DNA of 64,000 nucleotides from contig NZ_OW712331.1 of NCBI RefSeq assembly GCF_940677205.1, positions 124,001-188,000 on the forward strand, in the 5' to 3' direction. Source of the stretch: [Clostridium] colinum. Lineage in GTDB: Bacteria; Bacillota; Clostridia; Lachnospirales; CAG-274. Each line of letters opens with the position of its first letter. Within the stretch, counting starts at the first letter, position 1. Shown here piece by piece: positions 49,158 to 56,700 of this stretch. Made by a program: the position numbers and the translations under genes. The notes under the pieces were generated by a model. It was not told the origin of the DNA and did not search any database. It saw nothing but the letters and a program-made list of their open reading frames with translations.

Positions 49158-50492
49158 ATGAAGAAAAATTTATCTAAAAAAACTATTAAAGCTATGGCAG
49201 TTTGTATAGCTCTTTTAGGTAGTACTGTAGCTATGAGTGGAAGTGTTTATGCAGAAGAAGCAAGTGCTATCTTAGAGGCTGAAAGTGAAAATCTTAATAA
49301 AGTACATGAAATAGATAATATAAGTAATGTTGCAACAGAAGATGAAGGTACTTTAGAAGTAGTAACTAGTAATGGTGTTGTAAATATTATGCCTAAAGAG
49401 AGTGGAAAATTTGAAGTAAAAGAAAATGCATTTAAAAACTCTACAATAAGATCTATAAATATTAAGCCTCAAAAAGAGAATACAATATTTGAAAGTAAGG
49501 AAAATGCTTTTGAAGGAGCAACTATTTTTACTTTAAAAATGGATTTAAAAAATGCTAAGTTTGGAAGTGAAGGCTTTTTTAAAGGAGCTACTATTAACAT
49601 AATAAGTAGACTTTCTGAAGAAAAGATTATCCCAGCAAATATATTCAAGGGTGCAATAATACCTTCTTATGTATATATTGAACCAACAAAAATCGAAAAA
49701 GATGCTTTTGATGTAGCTAATGAAGATACAGTTAATATTTTATTAGGAAATTATGAAAAAGGTAAAATAGATATAGATCCTGATGCTTTTGGAACAAATG
49801 CAAAAATTAATTTAGTATTACCTTTCAATACTAGTAAAGAAGAGGTAAAAGAAATTAAAGAAAACTTAAATAACAAAAGTGTTACTATTTCATATTTTGA
49901 ATTATTAGTTGATGGATTTATGTTTGAAAGATCAAATGATAATGAAATGACATTGGTAGGAACATATCTTCCGGTACCTGGAGGAGAAAAAAATTCAAAT
50001 GAGCTTAAATTTGAAAATGGTAAACTTATAATAGAATCAGAAGGAAATAAAACAACTTATACTTTAACTAAAATAGGTGATGGAACTAAAGCTCTTACTA
50101 CATTAACAGATGAGAAGTTAAAAGACCATATAGATAATGTAACAACTATATCTAATAATGCATTTAAAGGGAATAAAAATATTACAAATTTAAAATTTAA
50201 AAATGTAACAACTGTAGGTGCTAGTGCATTTGAAGGTGCATCTAAATTAACAACAGTTAAATTACCTAGAGTTACAAATATACAATCTAAAGCATTTGCT
50301 GATACAGATGTTCGTACAGCTAATTTAGGTAAAATAGCAACAAATACTTCTGTAGCATCAGATATATTTACAGGAGTTAAAAACCTTAATAAAGTTATAA
50401 CTAATAGTGAAAGTAAAAATACTATTATAGATGCAGTTAATAATTCTAGCTCAAATAATGTAACAGTTAATAATGAAATACATAAACAGTAA
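49158..50492 (+). CDS. BspA-like surface protein paralog lacking its SLH anchor
   Basis: 444 residues, signal peptide ending SVYA-EE. It is colinear with the upstream paralog from that protein's residue about 340 onward (GVVNIMPK, GFFKGATI, TKIEKDAFDVAN, NLVLPFNTS) and lacks the paralog's first LRR third. The last 150 codons (TTLTDE... to NSSSNNVTV) are nearly identical to the paralog. The frame ends at a stop at 50490-50492 just where the linker to the SLH domains should begin. Noncoding but recognisable SLH sequence follows to about 51190. As it stands the product would be secreted without a wall anchor. The intact 444-codon frame beside a badly decayed tail suggests either recent use or selection on the LRR part. 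GGAGG ribosome site before ATG. Confidence 0.85.
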   Translation: MKKNLSKKTIKAMAVCIALLGSTVAMSGSVYAEEASAILEAESENLNKVHEIDNISNVATEDEGTLEVVTSNGVVNIMPKESGKFEVKENAFKNSTIRSINIKPQKENTIFESKENAFEGATIFTLKMDLKNAKFGSEGFFKGATINIISRLSEEKIIPANIFKGAIIPSYVYIEPTKIEKDAFDVANEDTVNILLGNYEKGKIDIDPDAFGTNAKINLVLPFNTSKEEVKEIKENLNNKSVTISYFELLVDGFMFERSNDNEMTLVGTYLPVPGGEKNSNELKFENGKLIIESEGNKTTYTLTKIGDGTKALTTLTDEKLKDHIDNVTTISNNAFKGNKNITNLKFKNVTTVGASAFEGASKLTTVKLPRVTNIQSKAFADTDVRTANLGKIATNTSVASDIFTGVKNLNKVITNSESKNTIIDAVNNSSSNNVTVNNEIHKQ

Positions 50493-51195
50493 AGCTAATT
50501 ACCCCAAATTGTGGTGGAGCAATAGATAGTGGTTCGCGGATCTTCAAGTAGCTACTTATAATAATGATAGTTGAGCTAATATAGGTGTTATGGGTTACAA
50601 AAATAACAACACAAACACTACAATAAACAATTAATCAGACAGTTGTAGAAAATAAAAAACTTACATTAGATACTATTAAATTACCTAGCATAGGAGGATA
50701 AGCTAAAATATTTGGATATTTTTATGCTAATCATTGTGCAAAATCCTATACTGATAAATTATCTACTGCATATTTTATAAATGAAGTAGGTGGAAACTTT
50801 GAACCTAATGGATGAACAAAATCTGTAGTTGTTACAGTTATGTTTATTAATCTTTTAGGAATAAACCATAATTTAACAATAAATTTATAGATGTTAATTC
50901 TTATACATATTATGAACCATATTTAGTAACTAAATCTACTTATGAAATAGTAACAAAAAGTGTAATATTTAGACAAGATATGGATATGATAGCTTAGATA
51001 TTAAAATCATTAGGTTTAAATATTAATACATATATAACTGTATTAAATAAATTTAATGATATAAATCAAGTTTATAGTTATACAAAAGAAAGTATAGCTA
51101 TTATTAATTTAGGTATTTTAGTATGGAAAAAATGTAAATTAAACATTACTAGATCAGACTAATATAATGTCTAAATTATATTACACTTTAAATTC
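50493..51195 (+). pseudogene. Decayed linker and three SLH domains of the surface paralog
   Basis: This is colinear with 48180-48966 of the intact gene. Examples are AAACTTACATTAGATA...ATTAAATTACCTAG, GCTAATCATTG, GGAAACTTTGAACCTAATGG and TTAAAATCATTAGGTTTA. It carries many in-frame stops and small indels, and most differences are changes toward A or T. It is clearly the former anchor region of the preceding gene, no longer translated. Confidence 0.9.
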
Positions 51196-51220
51196 TAAAC
51201 AATTAAAAATACATAATTTA

Positions 51221-51263
51221 AAATAGTATTAGTATGAACTTTATATACTAATACTATTTTTTT
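51221..51263 (+). terminator. Terminator after the decayed surface paralog
   Basis: AAATAGTATTAGTAT and its perfect complement (51221-51235 with 51245-51259), 9-base loop, T7. The stem sequence resembles the terminator at 40676-40721. Confidence 0.88.
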
Positions 51264-51331
51264 GTCGCCGAATAGGCTTGATTAAACCACCAGCTATGCT
51301 GGTGGTAGGTAAAAACTCTTATAGAAAAGTA

Positions 51332-51393
51332 AAAACCTCCTATGATAGAATATAATTGGTCTGGCAACCAAAAATAAAATAATAGGAGGTTTT
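51332..51393 (+). promoter_or_regulatory. Hairpin sequestering the tnpA ribosome binding site
   Basis: AAAACCTCCTAT (51332-51343) is the exact complement of ATAGGAGGTTTT (51382-51393), which contains the tnpA Shine-Dalgarno. TTGGT/ACCAA extends an inner stem. IS200 elements are known to repress transposase translation by such a structure. Confidence 0.85.
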
Positions 51394-51396
51394 GTC

Positions 51397-51861
51397 ATGA
51401 AAGACATAAATAGTTTATCACATTCTAAATGGAGATGCAAATATCATATAGTATTTGCACCAAAATATAGGAGACAAGAAATATATGGAAAAATAAAAGC
51501 AGATATAGGGAAAATATTAAGAATGCTGTGTGAAAGGAAAGGAGTTAAAATAATAGAGGCAGAAGCTTGTAAAGACCATATACATATGTTAGTAGAAATA
51601 CCACCACATTTAAGTGTATCACAATTTATGGGGTATTTAAAAAGTAAAAGTAGCTTAATGATATTTGATAGGCACGCAAATTTAAAGTATAAATATGGGA
51701 ATAGGCATTTTTGGTGTAGAGGATATTATGTAGATACAGTAGGTAGAAATCAAAATGCAATAAAAGAATACATAAAAAATCAATTAGAAGAAGATATAGC
51801 AAATGACCAAATAAGTTTAAAAGAATATATAGACCCATTTATGGGTAGACAGAGTAAGTAG
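51397..51861 (+). CDS. tnpA: IS200-type transposase TnpA (Y1 HUH enzyme)
   Basis: Single-strand DNA transposase, 154 residues, normal length for the family. YHIVFAPKYRRQEIYG is at the N terminus, the HUH metal site in CKDHIHMLV (His61, His63), PPHLSVSQFMGYLKSKSSLMIF follows, WCRGYYVDTVGRN is near 107-118, and the likely catalytic Tyr125 lies in NAIKEYIKNQ. The frame is intact, so the element may be active. Its ribosome site is buried in the hairpin at 51332-51393. A decayed copy of the same gene is at 55945-56135. Confidence 0.95.
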   Translation: MKDINSLSHSKWRCKYHIVFAPKYRRQEIYGKIKADIGKILRMLCERKGVKIIEAEACKDHIHMLVEIPPHLSVSQFMGYLKSKSSLMIFDRHANLKYKYGNRHFWCRGYYVDTVGRNQNAIKEYIKNQLEEDIANDQISLKEYIDPFMGRQSK

Positions 51862-52004
51862 GCAAAAAAATAGCCACTTTTAGTGGCAGCCAAGAAATAG
51901 TAATGTAATTGTCAGACCATTCAGTGCCTCTTTAGAGGCTTACAACAAGAAAAAAGCCCTTATAGGGCTTGAGCAAACCACACGTTTAACGGGTGGTTTT
52001 GATT

Positions 52005-53339
52005 TTATTCACTTGTGCTAGTGCTGGTATCTTCTTTTATGCTATCTTCAGTACCTAAAACAATAGTTATATCATAGCCAAATTCAGATACTTTTTGTGG
52101 ATTAACCACTATTTTAGCATTATTGAAATATTTTTGTAAGTCATTACCTTCTCCAACTTTGCTAACATATATTTTAGTTTCTTTAGACTTAGCAGATGAA
52201 GAATCACCTATTTTACCTACAATGTACCCATTATTTTGAAGAAGTTCTTTAGTTTTTCCAGCTAATCCTGAGGTATAGCTACCGTTTAAAACTTGAATAG
52301 ATTTATCAAAGCTATCTTCATATACAATGTCCTCTGGTTTTACAGTTGGTTTTTTAAACATTTCATATGCAAACTCTTTTACTTGTTGGTCATCAACTAT
52401 TACAAAAGATACTCCATTTATATTTTTAGGAGTACAAGGGAGAGTATAATTTTGAATAGCATTAACATCTATTTCTTTTATTTCATTTACATATTTTAAG
52501 GCATCAGATAATGTAAAGTTTGTATCTATATATTCGGTTAATGTTGTAAGATAAGCTTTAGGGTTAGATATAATAGAATCTAGGCTAAGTATTTTCTCAA
52601 AAAATACTTTCATAAATGCTTGATGAACTTCTACCCTTTTTAAATCGCCTTGAGGATATGTTCTAAAACGTAAAAGTTGTTCAGCTTTTTTACCATCTAA
52701 AAGTTGCACTCCAGGTTTGAGATTTATATATAAATCTTGAGTTGGGTCAGAGTAATACATTCTTTGAGGAACATCAAATTCTATACCACCAACAGAATCT
52801 ATTATATATCTAAAGCCTTTAAGGTTAAAATGCACATAATAGTCTATTTCTACGTCTAGTAAGTCTTCTAAATATTTTTCTAAAAATTCCATACCACGGT
52901 CTTTACCATAGTTAGGTATAGCATTTATCTTTTTAAAAGAAGGGTTATCCCCTTTAATGCTAGGTTCGTTTTGTACCATAACTTCCCACATATCATCAGG
53001 GATACTAACTTTGATGTCCCTAGGTATAGATACTAAAGTTATTTGATTATTTACAGAATTATAACCAACAAGCATTATACCGTCTGTTCTGCCTTCTCCT
53101 TCGTCTGTACAAGCTATAAGAGCTAATGTTCTTTCTGGAGCTTGAGGTGCAACTTTTTCTACTACTTTATTTACGATACTATTATTTGTTTTAGTGTTAT
53201 TATCACTTGTCATAAAAGCATATACAAAAAAGCATATTAGCCCTATAAAATATATTGTAAGTATAGAAAAAACTATTGTAAAAAACTTTTTAACTAAGCT
53301 TTTTTTCTTTTGTTTTTTATTTTTTCTTTTATTTTTCAT
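52005..53339 (-). CDS. LytR-CpsA-Psr (LCP) family protein with LytR_C domain
   Basis: Membrane-anchored transferase family that attaches wall teichoic acid or polysaccharide to peptidoglycan, 444 residues. A basic cytoplasmic tail (MKNKRKNKKQKKK) and one membrane segment (IVFSILTIYFIGLICFFVYAF) precede the LCP domain with ACTDEGEGRTDGIMLV, VSIPRDIKVSI, the INAIPNYGKDRG region and LLRFRTYPQGDLKRVEVHQAFM. The C-terminal LytR_C domain begins near YEDSFDKSIQVLNGS and ends in a Ser/Thr-rich tail. GGAGG lies just before ATG. Exact glycopolymer unknown. An IS element abuts its 3' end. Confidence 0.93.
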   Translation of the reverse strand: MKNKRKNKKQKKKSLVKKFFTIVFSILTIYFIGLICFFVYAFMTSDNNTKTNNSIVNKVVEKVAPQAPERTLALIACTDEGEGRTDGIMLVGYNSVNNQITLVSIPRDIKVSIPDDMWEVMVQNEPSIKGDNPSFKKINAIPNYGKDRGMEFLEKYLEDLLDVEIDYYVHFNLKGFRYIIDSVGGIEFDVPQRMYYSDPTQDLYINLKPGVQLLDGKKAEQLLRFRTYPQGDLKRVEVHQAFMKVFFEKILSLDSIISNPKAYLTTLTEYIDTNFTLSDALKYVNEIKEIDVNAIQNYTLPCTPKNINGVSFVIVDDQQVKEFAYEMFKKPTVKPEDIVYEDSFDKSIQVLNGSYTSGLAGKTKELLQNNGYIVGKIGDSSSAKSKETKIYVSKVGEGNDLQKYFNNAKIVVNPQKVSEFGYDITIVLGTEDSIKEDTSTSTSE

Positions 53340-53363
53340 ATTTCCTCCAATTATATTTTAGAA

Positions 53364-53392
53364 ATAATAATAAAGTTAAAAATATATGTAAA
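53364..53392 (-). promoter_or_regulatory. Promoter of the LCP gene
   Basis: TTTACA, 17-bp spacer, TATTAT on the minus strand, about 25 bases before the LCP ATG. Confidence 0.6.
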
Positions 53393-53430
53393 ACAATAAT
53401 TTTCCTTACTAAAAATTATTTAGAATAAGG

Positions 53431-53470
53431 GATATAAGCATTATAAAATTGTTTTTATAATGCTTATATC
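53431..53470. repeat. Perfect 18-bp hairpin between glnS and the LCP gene
   Basis: GATATAAGCATTATAAAA and its exact complement with a 4-base loop. No T tract follows on either strand, so it is not a standard intrinsic terminator. It probably ends or processes the glnS message. Confidence 0.6.
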
Positions 53471-53555
53471 AAAAGTAATATAGTTAATAAATACAATTTA
53501 TAAGTATAAAATCTTAATAATTATAATAGAAATTTATTAATTTATATTATAAAAA

Positions 53556-55211
53556 TCAAGGTTTAAAAGAGCTTTTTAAAGAAACAATTCTGTTAAATAC
53601 AAGGTTGTTTTTATCAAAATACTTATTATCTGCAACAAAATATCCATTTCTTATAAATTGAAATCTATCCATTTTGTTTGCCGAAAGAATAGAAGGTTCT
53701 ATATAAGCATTATTTAATGTAACTAAAGAATTAGGATTTTCTATAAGCTCTTTTTCATCTTCAGATGGCATAACTAAGCTATCGTATAAGTTTACAGTAG
53801 CTTTAACGGCGTGTTTTGCAGATACCCAATGGATTGTTCCTTTTACTTTACGTCCAGTAAAGCCAGAGCCACTTTTTGTTTCTGGGTCATAAGTACATCT
53901 AAGCTCGATAATATGGCCATTTTCATCTTTTATAACTTCATTACACATTATAAAGTAAGCTCCTTTAAGCCTAACTTCTTTACCAACAGAAAGTCTAAAA
54001 AACTTTTTAGGTGCATCTTCTAAAAAATCTTCTCTTTCTATATAAAGCTCACGAGAAAACATAACTTCTCTGTTACCTAGTTCTTCATTTTCTGGGTTAT
54101 TTTCAATAATTAAAGTTTCTTCAGTGTCTTCTGGATAATTTGTTATAACAACTTTTATTGGGTCTAACACTGCCATAACAACATTTACTTTAGCTTTTAA
54201 ATCTTCTCTTATACAGTATTCTAACTGAGCCGTATCTACAACACTAGATGCTTTAGACACACCAACCATTTGACAAAAGTTTTTTATAGACTCAGGCGTG
54301 TATCCTCTTCTTCTAATACCAGATAAAGTAACAAGACGAGGGTCGTCCCAGCCATCTACTTTCCCTTCTTCTACAAGTTGTCTTAAATATCTTTTACCCA
54401 TAATTGTGTTAGATAAATTAAGTTTTGCAAATTCTATTTGTCGTGGTTTTATTTTAAAGTCTAGCTCGTTTATAAACCAGTCATATAAAGGACGGTGGTC
54501 TTCAAATTCCATTGTACAAATAGAATGAGTTATTTCTTCAAAGGCATCTTCAAGAGGGTGAGCAAAGTCATACATAGGATATATACACCATTTATCACCT
54601 GTTTTATGGTGAGGAATATGAGCTATTCTATATATAACTGGGTCTCGCATATTTATATTAGGCGAAGACATATCTATTTTTGCTCTTAAAGTTTTTTCGC
54701 CGTCTTTAAATTCACCATTTTTCATTTTTTCAAAAAGTTCTAAATTTTCTTCTATAGAACGGTTTCTGTAAGGACTTTCTTCACCAGGACTATTTAAAGA
54801 GCCTCTTTTTTCTCTAATTTGTTCTGGTGTTAAATCACAAACAAAGGCTTTACCTTTTTTTATAAGCTGTACAGCACAATCATACATTTTATCAAAATAG
54901 CTAGAAGCAAAATAAAGTCTATCTTCCCAATCAAACCCAAGCCATTTAATATCCTCTTTTATTGAACGTACAAATTCATCATCTTCTTTAGCAGGGTTTG
55001 TGTCATCAAAACGAAGATTACATTTTCCACCATAATAGTTTGCAAGTCCAAAGTTTAAACAAATACTTTTGGCGTGTCCTATATGAAGATAGCCATTTGG
55101 TTCTGGTGGAAATCTAGTGTGTATTTTATTAAGATTTCCCTCTAAATCTTTTTGTATATAGTTATGTATAAAATTGCCAGTTTGAGATAAGGCATTATTT
55201 TCATTTTCCAT
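53556..55211 (-). CDS. glnS: Glutaminyl-tRNA synthetase
   Basis: Class I synthetase charging tRNA-Gln, 551 residues. HIGH motif in [16 protein letters not shown] near residues 36-50, [38 protein letters not shown], and the KMSKS-type loop as NTIMGKRYL (Gly in place of Ser). The two C-terminal anticodon-binding beta-barrels follow. Presence of GlnRS means Gln-tRNA can be made directly, rather than only through GatCAB. The start overlaps the region after the stop of the small broken gene at 55229-55458. Ribosome site AGGAGG. Confidence 0.96.
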   Translation of the reverse strand: MENENNALSQTGNFIHNYIQKDLEGNLNKIHTRFPPEPNGYLHIGHAKSICLNFGLANYYGGKCNLRFDDTNPAKEDDEFVRSIKEDIKWLGFDWEDRLYFASSYFDKMYDCAVQLIKKGKAFVCDLTPEQIREKRGSLNSPGEESPYRNRSIEENLELFEKMKNGEFKDGEKTLRAKIDMSSPNINMRDPVIYRIAHIPHHKTGDKWCIYPMYDFAHPLEDAFEEITHSICTMEFEDHRPLYDWFINELDFKIKPRQIEFAKLNLSNTIMGKRYLRQLVEEGKVDGWDDPRLVTLSGIRRRGYTPESIKNFCQMVGVSKASSVVDTAQLEYCIREDLKAKVNVVMAVLDPIKVVITNYPEDTEETLIIENNPENEELGNREVMFSRELYIEREDFLEDAPKKFFRLSVGKEVRLKGAYFIMCNEVIKDENGHIIELRCTYDPETKSGSGFTGRKVKGTIHWVSAKHAVKATVNLYDSLVMPSEDEKELIENPNSLVTLNNAYIEPSILSANKMDRFQFIRNGYFVADNKYFDKNNLVFNRIVSLKSSFKP

Positions 55212-55228
55212 AATAAAATCCTCCTAAG

Positions 55229-55458
55229 TTAAAAAGACTTACTTTCAAAGTCGTAATAATAAAATAATGTTTTGCAATGTGGGCATATACCAAATTTCAT
55301 AATTTTATCATTATTTTCATTAGAAAGTTTAAAATCTAAATTTATTTTTATATTATTACCAGTTTTTTCACAAATATGATTTTCAAAATAATAATTTTTA
55401 CTTTTTTAAAATTATTATCATTTAACATAATGTCTTTTAGGTTATCTAAAAGGTCCAT
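55229..55458 (-). pseudogene. Small zinc-ribbon-like protein gene, frameshifted
   Basis: ATG 55458 with a good GGAGG upstream opens MDLLDNLKDIMLNDNNFKK and then leaves frame at an A6 run (55402-55407 on the plus strand as T6). Adding one A continues as SKNYYFENHICEKTGN...IKINLDFKLSNEN and ends KFGICPHCKTLFYYYDFESKSF at 55229, about 76 residues. The cysteines (one in HICEKTG, two in CPHC) suggest a small metal-binding ribbon. It matches no family I recognise. It ends just before the glnS ribosome site, so it would be the first gene of a two-gene operon. Single-base error versus real decay is unresolved. Confidence 0.6.
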
Positions 55459-55580
55459 TTTATACTAACCTCCATATATTGACTATTAATTTATTATTAT
55501 ATTATAAACATATAAAAAGGTCAAATTTTTTTATATTTTAAGCACTAGAAAAATTTTTTTGAAAAAAATGCAAAAAAGTA

Positions 55581-55609
55581 TTGACATATTTAAAAATATA
55601 ATATATAAT
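55581..55609 (+). promoter_or_regulatory. Consensus promoter of the tRNA-Phe/Lys operon
   Basis: TTGACA, 17-bp spacer, TATAAT, both perfect, 20 bases before tRNA-Phe. Confidence 0.9.
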
Positions 55610-55629
55610 TGACTTTGTCGTTAAGGCAA

Positions 55630-55702
<73 letters not shown>

Positions 55703-55705
55703 TAT

Positions 55706-55778
55706 GGGTTACTAGCTCAGTTGGTAGAGCACTGGACTTTTAATCCAGGTGTCCCGGGTTCGAGCCCCGGGTAACTCA
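55706..55778 (+). tRNA. tRNA-Lys (UUU), copy 2
   Basis: Acceptor GGGTTAC/GTAACTC, discriminator A, anticodon TTT at 55739-55741. It starts 3 bases after tRNA-Phe. The body is nearly identical to the tRNA-Lys at 19230. No encoded CCA. Confidence 0.96.
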
Positions 55779-55785
55779 CTTTAAA

Positions 55786-55817
55786 AGGGGCGTACGCGAT
55801 TAGCGTATGCTTTTTTT
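55786..55817 (+). terminator. Terminator of the tRNA-Phe/Lys operon
   Basis: GCGTACGC and GCGTATGC (one G-T pair) around a 5-base loop, followed by T7. Confidence 0.88.
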
Positions 55818-55944
55818 ATATATAAATATAAGCCTATGAGTGTAAAAAATAATGGTTGTATACTGTATTTAGTGATAAAAATAAAAAAATTTAATGTCAA
55901 ATATATAGACTAAAATACATATAAAAATAAATGATATATTTAAT

Positions 55945-56135
55945 ATGAATAATAGTAGTTATTAAAGTAGAATTATGTACATTATATAGCATTTGCACCA
56001 AAATATATGATATAATTAAACATATTGAGAATATTAAGAAAACTTTGTAAATAAAACGGCTTATAAATAATAAAAATTTAAAGTATATAAAGATTATATA
56101 CATACTTAGCAGGTATATCACTAAAATATAGGGTA
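55945..56135 (+). pseudogene. Relic of an IS200-type tnpA gene
   Basis: Degraded sequence colinear with the start of the intact tnpA. GCATTTGCACCAAAATATA (55989-56007) matches its GTATTTGCACCAAAATATA. GAATATTAAGAA and AAAGATTATATACATACTTAGCAGGTAT match later parts in order. There are stops and a deletion of about 25 bases. The rest of the gene and the ends are unrecognisable. The remaining part of the 55818-56180 gap is A/T-rich with nothing else supported. Confidence 0.75.
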
Positions 56136-56180
56136 GAAAATTAGTAATTATATTTGAGATAAGTTTTTAGGAGGTATAAA

Positions 56181-56444
56181 ATGAAATTACTAAAATATAT
56201 TTTAATAATTTTTAGTATTATAACAATTATAATACCTTTTTTAAAATTACAATTTAATATCGATATTAATAGCTATTTTCTTATTACATATTATATAATA
56301 TTTTCAATTTTAATTATTTATTATACTATTAAAAGTAATAAAGAATATAAATTTAAAAAAAATATTTTAATTATAATGCCTATAATGTTTATTGTTTCAC
56401 TTTTTATAGTATATTGTATATTATTAAAAATTCTTAATAAATAA
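56181..56444 (+). CDS. Small hypothetical membrane protein
   Basis: An 87-residue, very hydrophobic protein with three predicted membrane segments (about residues 5-20, 32-47 and 62-83) and a charged loop SNKEYKFKKN between the second and third. I do not recognise a family. Translation is supported by a strong AGGAGG 7 bases before ATG. It stands alone between an IS200 relic and a very long hairpin. Codon content resembles its neighbours. No function is proposed. Confidence 0.65.
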   Translation: MKLLKYILIIFSIITIIIPFLKLQFNIDINSYFLITYYIIFSILIIYYTIKSNKEYKFKKNILIIMPIMFIVSLFIVYCILLKILNK

Positions 56445-56467
56445 TAAATAAAGATAGAATAAAATTT

Positions 56468-56523
56468 ATATAACTTTAGACAATAGGTATAACAAAAATT
56501 ATATCTATTGTCTAAAGTTATAT
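56468..56523. terminator. Long 24-bp hairpin after the small membrane-protein gene
   Basis: The arms 56468-56491 and 56500-56523 pair along their whole length with a single G-U pair and an 8-base loop, followed by TTTTAATGTTTTT. It is a terminator for the plus-strand gene; the stem is much longer than the others in the window. The rest of the gap to 56700 shows no supported feature. Confidence 0.75.
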
Positions 56524-56700
56524 TTTAATGTTTTTAATAAATTTAAATATTTGTTATGTAACTTGTTAATAGTTTAAAATATTTATTTATAAATTTATGG
56601 ATATATTTTTTAGTTTATGTTAAAATTACTTATAACAAAAGTAAATATAAACACAATAATTTGTTTTACATAGATATTTAAAATTTTTAAGGAGAATAAA

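Larger units (their letters stand above)
51278..52000 (+). mobile_element. IS200/IS605-family insertion sequence (tnpA only)
   Basis: About 720 bases without terminal inverted repeats, as in IS200. The left end has TTGAT at 51278-51282 followed by hairpin ACCACCAGC-TAT-GCTGGTGGT (51286-51306). The right end has hairpins GCCC-TTATA-GGGC (near 51957) and AAACCAC...GTGGTTT (51975-51999). It carries one tnpA gene and no tnpB. It is inserted between the decayed surface paralog and the 3' end of the LCP gene, its right end only about 5 bases from that stop codon. Exact tips are inferred from hairpin positions. Confidence 0.85.

Noticed and set aside
40676-51263. Terminators at 40676 and 51221 sharing an ATAGTATTAGT stem
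   Set aside because: Noted as possible copies, but two A/T-rich stems are not enough to claim a dispersed repeat.
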